Positions 24,063 to 36,670 of a stretch of 64,000 nt of DNA are shown piece by piece. A model generated the notes under the pieces. The model was not told the DNA's origin. It ran no database searches and was given only the letters and a program-made list of their open reading frames with translations. A program made the translations under genes and the position numbers. Positions within the stretch are counted from its first letter, which is position 1; each line of letters begins with the position of its first letter. This DNA is from Petrolisthes cinctipes (Eukaryota; Arthropoda; Malacostraca; Decapoda; Porcellanidae), in NCBI GenBank assembly GCA_033782935.1, contig JAWQEG010000283.1, positions 558,001 to 622,000 of the forward strand. Direction: 5' to 3'.

Positions 24063-24180
24063 TAGGAGTTCCAGAAGCGATCTGTACATGCCTACTCAAT
24101 GTTAGAGTATTTTCAAAATACAGGCCAAAAACCTACTGATACCTCAAATTCAGGCTCAAAACACCCGAAAATTCGATATT
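24063..24180 (+). repeat. Rare 118 bp monomer, second copy
   Basis: Same deletion junction as the unit 1,269 bp upstream (AAAAACCTACTGA joined to TACCTCAAATTCAGG), with a few substitutions. The shared breakpoint and the shared CCTACTG variant show the two are copies of one event, spread by duplication of the surrounding 8-monomer block. I found no other 118 bp unit in the window. Confidence 0.9.
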
Positions 24181-26404
24181 TTTGGGTCCCAGAAACGATC
24201 TGTACATGCTTACTCAGTGCTAGAATGTTTTCAAAATATAGGCTCAAAACATGCTAAAAATCGATATTTTAGGTGCCCAAAAGTCGATATGTGCATGCAT
24301 CTTCTGTACCCGTTTATATCTCAAATTCAGGCTCAAAACACCCAAAAATTCAATATTTTGGGGTCCCAGAAGCAATCTGTACATGCCTACTCAGTGCTAG
24401 AATATTTTCAAAATATAGGCTAAAAACAGGCTAAAAATCGATCTTTTAGGTGCCAAAAAGTCGATATCTCAAATCCAGTCCAAAACACACGAAAATTCGA
24501 TATTTAGGGGTCCCAGAAGCGATCTGTACATGCCTACTCAGTGTAAGAGTATTTTCAAAATACAGGCCAAAAACATACTGAAAATCGATCTTTTAGGTGC
24601 CCAAAAGTCGATATGTGCATGCATCTTCTTTACCCGTTTATATCTCAAATTCTGGCCCTAAACACCCAAAAATTCGATATTTTGGGGTTCCAGAAGCGAT
24701 CTGTACATGCCTACTCAGTGCTAGAATGTTTTCAAAATAGAGGCTCAAAACATGCTCAAAATCGATATTTTAGGTGCCCAAAAGTCGATATGTGCATGCA
24801 TCTTCTGTACTCGTTTATATCTCAAATTCATGCTCAAAACACCCGAAAATTCAATATTTTGGGGTCACAGAAGCAATCTGTACATGCATACTCAGTGCTA
24901 GAATATTTTCAAAATATAGGCTAAAAACATACTGAAAATCGGTCTTTTAGGTGCCCAAAAGTCGATATGTGCATGCATCTTCAGTACCCGTTTACATCTC
25001 AAATTCAGGCTCAAAACACCTGAAAATTCGATATTTTGGGGTCCCAGAAGCGATCAGTACATGCCTACTCCGTGTTAGAGTATTTTCAAAATACATGCCC
25101 AAAACATGCTGAAAATCGATATTTTAGATGCCCAGAGTCAATATGTGCATGTATCTTCTGTACCCGTTTATATCTCAAATTCAGGCTCAAAACACCTGAA
25201 AACTCAATATTTTGGGGTCCCAGAAGCGATCTGTACATGCCTACTCAGTGCTAGAATATTTTCAAAATATAGGCTAAAAACATGCTAAAAATCGATCTTT
25301 TAGGTGCCAAAAAGTCGATATCTCAAATCCAGTCCCAAAACACCCGAAAATTCGATATTTAGGGGTCCCAGAAGCGATCTGTACATGCCTACTCAGTGTT
25401 AGAGTATTTTCAAAATACAGGCCAAAAACATACTGAAAATCGATCTTTTAGGTGCCCAAAAGTCGATATGTGCATGCATCTTCTGTACCCGTTTATATCT
25501 CAAATTCTGGCCCTAAACACCCAAAAATTCGATATTTTGGGGTTCCAGAAGCGATCTGTACATGCCTACTCAGTGCTAGATTGTTTTCAAAATAGAAGCT
25601 CAGAACATGCTCAAAATCGATATTTTAGGTGCCCAAAAGTCGATATGTGCATGCATCTTCTGTACTCGTTTATATCTCAAATTCAGGCTCAAAACACCCG
25701 AAAATTCAATATTTTGGGGTCACAGAAGCAATCTGTACATGCATACTCAGTGCTAGAATATTTTCAAAATATAGGCTAAAAACATGCTAAAAATAGATCT
25801 TTTAGGTGCCAAAAAGTCGATATCTCAAATTAATTCCCAAAACACCCGAAAATTCGATATTTAGGGGTCCCAGAAGGGATCTGTACATGAATACTCCGTG
25901 TTAAAGTATTTTCAAAATACAGGCCAAAAACATACTGAATATCGATCTTTTAGGTGCCCAAAAGTCGATATGTGCATACATCTTCTGTAAACGTTTATAT
26001 CTCAAATTCTGGCCCTAAACACCCGAAAATTCGATATTTTTGGGTCCCAGAAGCGATCTGTACATGCCTACTCAGTGATAGAATATTTTCAAAATATAGG
26101 CTCAAAACATGCTACAAATCGATATTTTAGGTGAGTAAAGGCGATATCTCAAATTCAGGCCCAAAACACCAGAAAATTCGATATTATGGGGTCCCAGAAG
26201 CGATCTGTACATGCCTACTCCGTGTTTGAGTATTTACAAAATACAGGCCCAAAACATGCTCAAAATCGATGTTTTAGGTGCCCAAAAGTCGATATGTGCA
26301 TTCATCTTCAGTACCCGTTTATATATCAAATTAAGGCTCAAAACACCCGAAAATTCGATATTTTGGGGTCACAGAAGCAATCTGTACATGCCTACTCAGT
26401 GCTA

Positions 26405-28058
26405 GAATATTTTCAAAATATAGGCTAAAAACATGCTAAAAATAGATCTTTTAGGTGCCAAAAAGTCGATATCTCAAATTCAGTCCTAAAACACCCGAAA
26501 ATTCGATATTTAGGGGTCCCAGAAGCGATCTGTACATGCCTACTCCGTGTTAGAGTATTTTCAAAATACAGGCCAAAAACATACTGAAAATCGATCTTTT
26601 AGGTGCCCAAAAGTCGATATGTGCATGCATCTTCTGTACCCGTTTATATCTCAAATTCTGGCCCTAAACACCCGAAAATTCGATATTTTTTGGTCCCAGA
26701 AGCGATCTGTACATGCCTACTCAGTGCTAGAATGTTTTCAAAATATAGGCTCAAAACATGCTCAAAATCGATATTTTAGGTGCCCAAAAGTCGATATGTG
26801 CATGCATCTTCTGTACTCGTTTATATCTCAAATTCAGGCTCAAAACACCCGAAAATTCAATATTTTGGGGTCCCAAAAGCAATCTGTACATGCCTACTCA
26901 GTGCTAGAATATTATCAAAATATAGGCTAAAAACATGCTAAAAATCGATATTTTAGGTGCCAAAAAGTCGATATCTCAAATTCAGTCCCAAAACACCCGA
27001 AAATTCGATATTTAGGGGTCCCAGAAGGGATCTGTACATGAATACTCCGTGTTAAAGTATTTTCAAAATACAGGCCAAAAACATACTGAATATCGATCTT
27101 TTAGGTGCCCAAAAGTCGATATGTGCATGCATCTTCTGTACCCGTTTATATCTTAAATTCTGGCCCTACACACCCGAAAATTCAATATTTTGGGGTCCCA
27201 GAAGCGATCTGTACATGCCTACTCAGTGATAGAATATTTTCAAAATATAGGCTAAAAACATGCTAAAAATAGATCTTTTAGGTGCCAAAAAGTCGATATC
27301 TCAAATTCAGTCCTAAAACACCCGAAAATTCGATATTTAGGGGTCCCAGAAGCGATCTGTACATGCCTACTCCGTGTTAGAGTATTTTCAAAATACAGGC
27401 CAAAAACATACTGAAAATCGATCTTTTAGGTGCCCAAAAGTCGATATGTGCATGCATCTTCTGTACCCGTTTATATCTCAAATTCTGGCCCTAAACACCC
27501 GAAAATTCGATATTTTTTGGTCCCAGAAGCGATCTGTACATGCCTACTCAGTGCTAGAATGTTTTCAAAATATAGGCTCAAAACATGCTCAAAATCGATA
27601 TTTTAGGTGCCCAAAAGTCGATATGTGCATGCATCTTCTGTACTCGTTTATATCTCAAATTCAGGCTCAAAACACCCGAAAATTCAATATTTTGGGGTCC
27701 CAAAAGCAATCTGTACATGCCTACTCAGTGCTAGAATATTATCAAAATATAGGCTAAAAACATGCTAAAAATCGATATTTTAGGTGCCAAAAAGTCGATA
27801 TCTCAAATTCAGTCCCAAAACACCCGAAAATTCGATATTTAGGGGTCCCAGAAGGGATCTGTACATGAATACTCCGTGTTAAAGTATTTTCAAAATACAG
27901 GCCAAAAACATACTGAATATCGATCTTTTAGGTGCCCAAAAGTCGATATGTGCATGCATCTTCTGTACCCGTTTATATCTTAAATTCTGGCCCTACACAC
28001 CCGAAAATTCAATATTTTGGGGTCCCAGAAGCGATCTGTACATGCCTACTCAGTGATA
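26405..28058 (+). repeat. HOR of 827 bp (5-mer), two copies
   Basis: From 26,511 the monomers are 177,177,148,177,148, summing to 827, and the order restarts at 27,338. The block is two periods long to within a base or so. Diagnostic variants in both copies are GCTAAAAATAGATCTTTTAG, GATATTTTTTGGTCCCAG, GTACATGAATACTCCG, CTGAATATCGATC and CCCTACACACCCG. A 5-mer is the shortest HOR in the window. Confidence 0.88.
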
Positions 28059-31000
28059 GAATTTTTTCAAAATATAGGCTCAAAACATGCTAAAAATCGA
28101 TATTTTAGGTGCGTACAGGCGATATCTCAAATTAAGGCCCAAAACACCCGAAAATTCGATATTTAGGGGTCCCGGAAGCAATCTGTACATGCCTACTCAG
28201 TGCTAAAATATTTTCAAAATATAGGCTAAAAACATGGTAAAAATCGATATTTTAGGTGAGTAAAGGCGATATCTCAAATTCAGGCCCAAAACACCCGAAA
28301 ATTCGATATTATGGGGTACCAGAAGCGATCTGTACATGCCTACTCCGTGTTAGAGTATTTACAAAATACAGGCCCAAAACATGCTCAAAATCAATGTTTT
28401 AGGTGCCCAAAAGTCGATATGTGCATTCATCTTCAGTACCCGTTTATATCTCAAATTCAGGCTCAAAACATCCGAAAATTCGATATTTTGGGGTCCCAGA
28501 AGCGATCTGTACATGCCTACTCCGTGTTAGAGTATTTTCAAAATACATGCCCAAAACATGATGAAAATCGATATATTAGATGCCCAAAGTCAATATGTGC
28601 ATGCATCTTCTGTACCCGTTTATATCTCAAATTCAGGCTCAAAACACCCAAAAATTCAATATTTTGGGGTCCCAGAAGCAATCTATACATGCCTACTCAG
28701 TGCTAGAATATTTTCAAAATATAGGCTAAAAACATGCTAAAAATCGATCTTTTAGGTGCCAAAAAGTCGATATCTCAAATCCAGTCCAAAACACACGAAA
28801 ATTCGATATTTAGGGGTGCCAGAAGCGATCTGTACATGCCTACTCAGTGTTAGAGTATTTTCAAAATACAGGCCAAAAACATACTGAAAATCGATCTTTT
28901 AGGTGCCCAAAAGTCGATATGTGCATGCATCTTCTGTACCCGTTTATATCTCAAATTCTGGCCCTAAACACCCGAAAGTTCGATATTTTGGGGTTCCAGA
29001 AGCGATCTGTATATGCCTACTCAGTGCTAGAATGTTTTCAAAATAGAGGCTCAAAACATGCTAAAAATAGATCTTTTAGGTGCCAAAAAGTCGATATCTC
29101 AAATTCAGTCCCAAAACACCCGAAAATTCGATATTTAGGGGTCCCAGAAGCGATCTGTACATGCCTACTCCGTGTTAGAGTATTTTCAAAATCCAGGCCA
29201 AAAACATACTGAAAATCGATCTTTTAGGTGCCCAAAAGTCGATATGTGCATGCATCTTCTGTACCCGTTTATATCTCAAATTCTGGCCCTAAACACCCGA
29301 AAATTCGATATTTTTTGGTCCCAGAAGCGATCTGTTCATGCCTACTCAGTGCTAGAATGTTTTCAAAATATAGGCTTAAAACATGCTAAAAATCGATATT
29401 TTAGGTGCCCAAAAGTCGATATGTGCATGCATCTTCTGTACCCGTTTATATCTCAAATTCAGGCTCAGAACACCCGAAAATTCGATATTTTTGGGTCCCA
29501 GAAGCAATCTGTACATGCCTACTCAGTGATAGAATATTTTCAAAATATAGGCTCAAAACATGCTAAAAATCGATATTTTAGGTGCGTAAAGGCGATATCT
29601 CAAATTCAGGCCCAAAACACCCGAAAATTCGATATTATGGGGTCCCAGAAGCGATCTGTACATGCCTACTCCGTGTTAGAGTATTTTCAAAATACAGGCC
29701 CAAAACATGCTCAAAATCGATGTTTTAGGTGCCCAAAAGACGATATGTGCATGCATCTTCAGTACCCGTTTATATCTCAAATTCCGGCTCAAAACACCCG
29801 AAAATTCGATATTTTGGGGTCCCAGAAGCAATCTGTACATGCCTACTCAGTGCTAAAATATTTTCAAAATATAGGCTAAAAACATGGTAAAAATCGATAT
29901 TTTAGGTGAGTAAAGGCGATATCTCAAATTCAGGCCCAAAACACCCGAAAATTCGATATTATGGGACACAGAAGCGATCTGTACATGCCTACTCCGTGTT
30001 AGAGTATTTACAAAATACAGGCCTAAAACATGCTCAAAATCGATGTTTTAGGTGCCCAAAAGTCGATATGTGCATTCATCTTCAGTACCCGTTTATATAT
30101 CAAATTCAGGCTCAAAACACCCGAAAATTCGATATTTTGGGGTCCCAGAAGCGATCTGTACATGCCTACTCCGTGTTAGTGTATTTTCAAAATACATGCC
30201 CAAAACATGATGAAAATCGATATATTAGATGCCCAAAGTCAATATGTGCATGTATCTTCCGTACCCATTTATATCTCAAATTCAGGCTCAAAACACCCGA
30301 AAATTTAATATTTTGGGGTCACAGAAGCAATCTGTACATGCCTACTCAGTGCTAGAATATTTTCAAAATATAGGCTAAAAACATGCTAAAAATCGATATT
30401 TTAGGTGCCAAAAAGTCGATATCTCAAATTCAGTCCCAAAACACCCGAAAATTCGATATTTTGGGGTCCCAGAAGTGATCTGTACATGAATACTCCGTGT
30501 TAAAGTATTTTCAAAATACAGGCCAAAAACATACTGAATATCGATCTTTTAGGTGCCCAAAAGTCGATATGTGCATGCATCTTCTGCACCCGTTTATATC
30601 TCAAATTCTGGCCCTACACACCCGAAAATTCGATATTTTGGGGTCCCAGAAGCGATCTGTACATGCCTACTCAGTGATAGAATATTTTCAAAATATAGGC
30701 TCAAAACATGCTAAAAATCGATATTTTAGGTGAGTAAAGGCGATATCTCAAATTAAGGCCCAAAACACCCGAAAATTCGATATTTAGGGGTCCCGGAAGC
30801 AATCTGTACATGTCTACTCAGTGCCAAAATATTTTCAAAATATAGGCTAAAAACATGGTAAAAATCGATATTTTAGGTGAGTAAAGGCGATATCTCAAAT
30901 TCAGGCCCAAAACACCCGAAAATTCAATATTATGGGGTCCCAGAAGCGATCTGTACATGCCTACTCCGTGTTAGAGTATTTTCAAAATACAGGCCCAAAA

Positions 31001-34000
31001 CATGCTCAAAATCGATGTTTTAGGTGCCCAAAAGACGATATGTGCATGCATCTTCAGTACCCGTTTATATCTCAAATTCCGGCTCAAAACACCCGAAAAT
31101 TCGATATTTTGGGGTCCCAGAAGCAATCTGTACATGCCTACTCAGTGCTAAAATATTTTCAAAATATAGGCTAAAAACATGGTAAAAATCGATATTTTAG
31201 GTGAGTAAAGGCGATATCTCAAATTCAGGCCCAAAACACCCGAAAATTCGATATTATGGGACACAGAAGCGATCTGTACATGCCTACTCCGTGTTAGAGT
31301 ATTTACAAAATACAGGCCTAAAACATGCTCAAAATCGATGTTTTAGGTGCCCAAAAGTCGATATGTGCATTCATCTTCAGTACCCGTTTATATATCAAAT
31401 TCAGGCTCAAAACACCCTAAAATTCGATATTTTGGGGTCCCAGAAGCGATCTGTACATGCCTACTCCGTGTTAGAGTATTTTCAAAATACATGCCCAAAA
31501 CATGATGAAAATCGATATATTAGATGCCCAAAGTCAATATGTGCATGTATCTTCCGTACCCATTTATATCTCAAATTCAGGCTCAAAACACCCGAAAATT
31601 TAATATTTTGGGGTCACAGAAGCAATCTGTACATGCCTACTCAGTGCTAGAATATTTTCAAAATATAGGCTAAAAACATGCTAAAAATCGATATTTTAGG
31701 TGCCAAAAAGTCGATATCTCAAATTCAGTCCCAAAACACCCGAAAATTCGATATTTTGGGGTCCCAGAAGTGATCTGTACATGAATACTCCGTGTTAAAG
31801 TATTTTCAAAATACAGGCCAAAAACATACTGAATATCGATCTTTTAGGTGCCCAAAAGTCGATATGTGCATGCATCTTCTGCACCCGTTTATATCTCAAA
31901 TTCTGGCCCTACACACCCGAAAATTCGATATTTTGGGGTCCCAGAAGCGATCTGTACATGCCTACTCAGTGATAGAATATTTTCAAAATATAGGCTCAAA
32001 ACATGCTAAAAATCGATTTTTTAGGTGAGTAAAGGCGATATCTCAAATTAAGGCCCAAAACACCCGAAAATTCGATATTTAGGGGTCCCGGAAGCAATCT
32101 GTACATGTCTACTCAGTGCTAAAATATTTTCAAAATATAGGCTAAAAACATGGTAAAAATCGATATTTTAGGTGAGTAAAGGCGATATCTCAAATTCAGG
32201 CCCAAAACACCCGAAAATTCGATATTATGGGGTCCCAGAAGCGATCTGTACATGCCTACTCCGTGTTAGAGTATTTACAAAATACAGGCCCAAAACATGC
32301 TCAAAATCGATGTTTTAGGTGCCCAAAAGTCGATATGTGCATTCATCTTCAGTACCCGTTTATATCTCAAATTCAGGCTCAAAACACCCGAAAATTCGAT
32401 ATTTTGGGGTCCCAGAAGCGATCTGTACATGCCTGCTCCGTGTTAGAGTATTTTCAAAATACATGCCCAAAACATGATGAAAATCGATATATTAGATGCC
32501 CAAAGTCAATATGTGCATGTATCTTCTGTACCCGTTTATATCTCAAATTCAGGCTCAAAACACCCAAAAATTCAATATTTTGGGGTCCCAGAAGCGATCT
32601 GTACATGCCTACTCAGTGCTAGAATGTTTTCAAAATATAGGCTCAAAACATGCTCAAAATCGATATTTTAGGTGCCCAAAAGACGATATGTGCATGCATC
32701 TTCTGTACTCGTTTATATCTCTAATTCAGGCTCAAAACACACGTAAATACGATATTTTGGGGTCCCAGAAGTGATCTGTACATGCCTACTCAGTGCTAGA
32801 ATGTTTTCAAAATATAGGCTCAAAACATGCTCAAAATCGATATTTTAGGTGCCCAAAAGTCAATATGTGCATGCATTTTCTGTACTCGTCTATATCTCAA
32901 ATTCAGGCTCAAAACACTTGAAAATTCGATATTTTGGGGTCCCAGAAGCGATCTGTACATGCCTACTCAGTGCTAGAATATTTTCAAAATATAGGCTCAA
33001 AACATGCTACAAATCGATATTTTAGGTGCGTAAAGGCGATATCTCAAATTCAGGCCCAAAACACCCGAAAATTCGATATTATGGGGTCCCAGAAGCGATC
33101 TGTACATGCCTACTCCGTGTTAGAGTATTTTCAAAATACAGGCCCAAAACATGCTCAAAATCGATGTTTTAGGTGCCGAAAAGACGATATGTGCATGCAT
33201 CTTCAGTACCCGTTTATATCTCAAATTCAGGCTCAAAACACCCGAAAATTCGATATTTTGGGGTCCCAGAAGCAAACTGTACATGCATACTCAGTGCTAA
33301 AATATTTTCAAAATATAGGCTCAAAACATGCTACAAATCGATATTTTAGGTGCGTAAAGGCGATATCTCAAATTAAGGGCCAAAACACCCGAAAATTCGA
33401 TATTATGGGGTCCCAGAAGCGATCTGTACATGCCTACTCCGTGTTAGAGTATTTACAAAATACAGGCCGAAAACATGCTCAAAATCGATGTTTTAGGTGC
33501 CCAAAAGTCGATATGTGCATTCATCTTCAGTACCCGTTTATATATCAAATTCAGGCTCAAATCACCCGAAAATTCGATATTTTGGGGTCACAGAAGCAAT
33601 CTGTACATGCATACTCAGTGCTAGAATATTTTCAAAATATAGGCTAAAAACATGCTAAAAATAGATCTTTTAGATGCCAAAAAGTCGATATCTCAAATTC
33701 AGTCCCAAAACACCCGAAAATTCGATATTTAGGGGTCCCAAAAGCGATCTGTACATGCCTACTCCGTGTTAGAGTATTTTCAAAATACAGGCCAAAAACA
33801 TACTAAAAATCGATCTTTTAGGTGCCCAAAAGTCGATATGTGCATGCATCTTCTGTACCCGTTTATATCTCAAATTCTGGCCCTAAACACCCGAAAATTT
33901 GATATTTTGGGGTCCCAGAAGCAATCTTTACATGCCTACTCAGTGCTAGAATATTTTCAAAATATAGGCTCAAAACATGCTCAAAATCGATATTTTAGGT

Positions 34001-36160
34001 GCCCAAAAGTCGATATGTGCATGCATCTTCTGTACTCGTTTATATCTCAAATTCAGGCTCAAAACACCCGTAAATACGATATTTTGGGGTCCCAGAAGCG
34101 ATCTGTACATGCCTACTCAGTGCTAGAATGTTTTCAAAATATAGGCTCAAAACATGCTCAAAATCGATATTTTAGGTGCCCAAAAGTCAATATGCGCATG
34201 CATTTTCTGTACTCGTTTATATCTCAAATTCAGACTCAAAACACTTGAAAATTCGATATTTTGGGGTCCCAGAAGCAATCTGTCCATGCCTACTCAGTGC
34301 TAGAATATTTTCAAAATATAGGCTAAAAACAGGCTAAAAATCGATATTTTAGGTGCGTAAAGGCGATATCTCAAATTAAGGCCCAAAACACCCGAAAATT
34401 CGATATTATGGGGTCCCAGAAGCGATCTGTACATGCCTACTCCGTGTTAGAGTATTTACAAAATACAGGCCCAAAACATGCTCAAAATCGATGTTTTAGG
34501 AGACCAAAAGTCGATATGTGCATGCATCTTCAGTAACCGTTTATATCTCAAATTCAGGCTCAAAACACCCGAAAATTCGATATTCTGGGGTCCCAGAAGC
34601 GATCTGTACATGCCTACTCCGTGTTAGAGTATTTTCAAAATACATGCCCAAAACATGCTGAAAATCGATATTTTAGATGCCCAAAGTCAATATGTTCATG
34701 TATCTTCTGTACACGTTTGTATCTCAAATTCAGGCTCAAAACACCCGAAAATTCGATATTTTGGGGTCCCAGAAGCGATCTGTACATGCCTGCTCCGTGT
34801 TAGAGTATTTTCAAAATACATGCCCAAAACATGATGAAAATCGATATATTAGATGCCCAAAGTCAATATGTGCATGTATCTTCTGTACCCGTTTATATCT
34901 CAAATTCAGGCTCAAAACACCCAAAAATTCAATATTTTGGGGTCCCAGAAGCGATCTGTACATGCCTACTCAGTGCTAGAATGTTTTCAAAATATAGGCT
35001 CAAAACATGCTCAAAATCGATATTTTAGGTGCCCAAAAGACGATATGTGCATGCATCTTCTGTACTCGTTTATATCTCTAATTCAGGCTCAAAACACCCG
35101 TAAATACGATATTTTGGGGTCCCAGAAGTGATCTGTACATGCCTACTCAGTGCTAGAATGTTTTCAAAATATAGGCTCAAAACATGCTCAAAATCGATAT
35201 TTTAGGTGCCCAAAAGTCAATATGTGCATGCATTTTCTGTACTCGTCTATATCTCAAATTCAGGCTCAAAACACTTGAAAATTCGATATTTTGGGGTCCC
35301 AGAAGCGATCTGTACATGCCTACTCAGTGCTAGAATATTTTCAAAATATAGGCTCAAAACATGCTACAAATCGATATTTTAGGTGCGTAAAGGCGATATC
35401 TCAAATTCAGGCCCAAAACACCCGAAAATTCGATATTATGGGGTCCCAGAAGCGATCTGTACATGCCTACTCCGTGTTAGAGTATTTTCAAAATACAGGC
35501 CCAAAACATGCTCAAAATCGATGTTTTAGGTGCCCAAAAGACGATATGTGCATGCATCTTCAGTACCCGTTTATATCTCAAATTCAGGCTCAAAACACCC
35601 GAAAATTCGATATTTTGGGGTCCCAGAAGCAAACTGTACATGCATACTCAGTGCTAAAATATTTTCAAAATATAGGCTCAAAACATGCTACAAATCGATA
35701 TTTTAGGTGCGTAAAGGCGATATCTCAAATTAAGGGCCAAAACACCCGAAAATTCGATATTATGTGGTCCCAGAAGCGATCTGTACATGCCTACTCCGTG
35801 TTAGAGTATTTACAAAATACAGGCCGAAAACATGCTCAAAATCGATGTTTTAGGTGCCCAAAAGTCGATATGTGCATTCATCTTCAGTACCCGTTTATAT
35901 ATCAAATTCAGGCTCAAAACACCCGAAAATTCGATATTTTGGGGTCACAGAAGCAATCTGTACATGCATACTCGGTGCTAGAATATTTTCAAAATATAGG
36001 CTAAAAACATGCTAAAAATAGATCTTTTAGGTGCCAAAAAGTCGATATCTCAAATTCAGTCCCAAAACACCCGAAAATTCGATATTTAGGGGTCCCAAAA
36101 GCGATCTGTACATGCCTACTCCGTGTTAGAGTATTTTCAAAATACAGGCCAAAAACATAC
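27360..36160 (+). repeat. Segment A, first copy (about 8.8 kb)
   Basis: This block reappears at about 40,830-49,630 at a constant offset of 13,471 bp, with no net insertion or deletion. Its first 2.9 kb reappears again from 55,980. It contains the end of the 827 bp block, about 1.6 kb of unrepeated HOR order (28,059-29,636), two copies of the 1,295 bp HOR and most of the 2,357 bp HOR block. By eye I noted only about half a dozen substitutions against the second copy, near 29,508, 30,433, 30,925, 32,016, 32,740 and 35,974. That is roughly 99.9 percent identity, but a full alignment was not possible. Confidence 0.88.
29637..32226 (+). repeat. HOR of 1,295 bp (8-mer), two copies, in segment A copy 1
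   Basis: Monomers from 29,637 are 177,147,176,176,148,177,147,147, summing to 1,295, and the order restarts at 30,932. Half the units are short, the highest share of any HOR here. Markers are the one-base-shorter TTATGGGACACAGAAGCG, CATGGTAAAAATCG, GGTGAGTAAAGGCG, GTCCCGGAAGC and TTCTGCACCCG. Confidence 0.9.
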
Positions 36161-36670
36161 TAAAAATCGATCTTTTAGGTGCCCAAAAGTCGATATGTGC
36201 ATGCATCTTCTGTACCCGTTTATATCTCAAATTCTGGCCCTAAACACCCGAAAATTTGATATTTTGGGGTCCCAGAAGCAATCTTTACATGCCTACTCAG
36301 TGCTAGAATATTTTCAAAATATAGGTTCAAAACATGCTCAAAATCGATATTTTAGGTGCCCAAAAGTCGATATGTGCATGCATCTTCTGTACTCGTTTAT
36401 ATCTCAAATTCAGGCTCAAAACACCCGTAAATACGATATTTTGGGGTCCCAGAAGCGATCTGTACATGCCTACTCAGTGCTAGAATGTTTTCAAAATATA
36501 GGCTCAAAACATGCTCAAAATCGATATTTTAGGTGCCCAAAAGTCAATATGCGCATGCATTTTCTGTACTCGTTTATATCTCAAATTCAGACTCAAAACA
36601 CTTGAAAATTCGATATTTTGGGGTCCCAGAAGCGATCTGTCCATGCCTACTCAGTGCTAGAATATTTTCA
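32370..36670 (+). repeat. HOR of 2,357 bp (14-mer), about 1.8 copies
   Basis: Monomers from 32,934 are 147,177,147,177,148,177,177,177,147,177,176,176,177,177, summing to 2,357, and the order restarts at 35,291. Markers are ATGCCTGCTCCGTG, CCCGTAAATACGATATTTTG, AACACTTGAAAATTC, GCTACAAATCGATATT, CTCGTCTATATCTC, TAAGGGCCAAAACACC and TTAGGAGACCAAAAG. Copies differ at a few bases, for example GGTGCCGAAAAG versus GGTGCCCAAAAG near 33,175. Confidence 0.88.

Larger units (their letters stand above)
22771..26404 (+). repeat. Broken HOR of 1,269 bp (8-mer with a 118 bp unit)
   Basis: From 22,912 the monomers are 177,147,177,148,177,177,148,118, summing to 1,269. A second round starts at 24,181 but drops two monomers (325 bp) after 24,505, so the offset to the first round falls from 1,269 to 944 bp. 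Markers are CTCAAATCCAGTCC with CACACGAAAATTC, GGGGTTCCAGAAGCG, AAAATAGAGGCTC and GCATACTCAGTGC. Beyond about 25,400 related monomers continue in a different order. Nothing other than satellite is present. Confidence 0.82.

Noticed and set aside
32934..33647. Open reading frame of 237 codons (also 35,291-36,004, 46,405-47,118 and 48,762-49,475), and many frames of 60-235 codons throughout
   Set aside because: The translation is just the monomer read repeatedly. 177 and 147 are multiples of three and that frame has no stop, so it stays open until a 148 or 176 bp unit shifts it. Starts are mostly TTG or GTG, there is no start or stop context, the translation follows the DNA repeat exactly, and overlapping frames are equally open.
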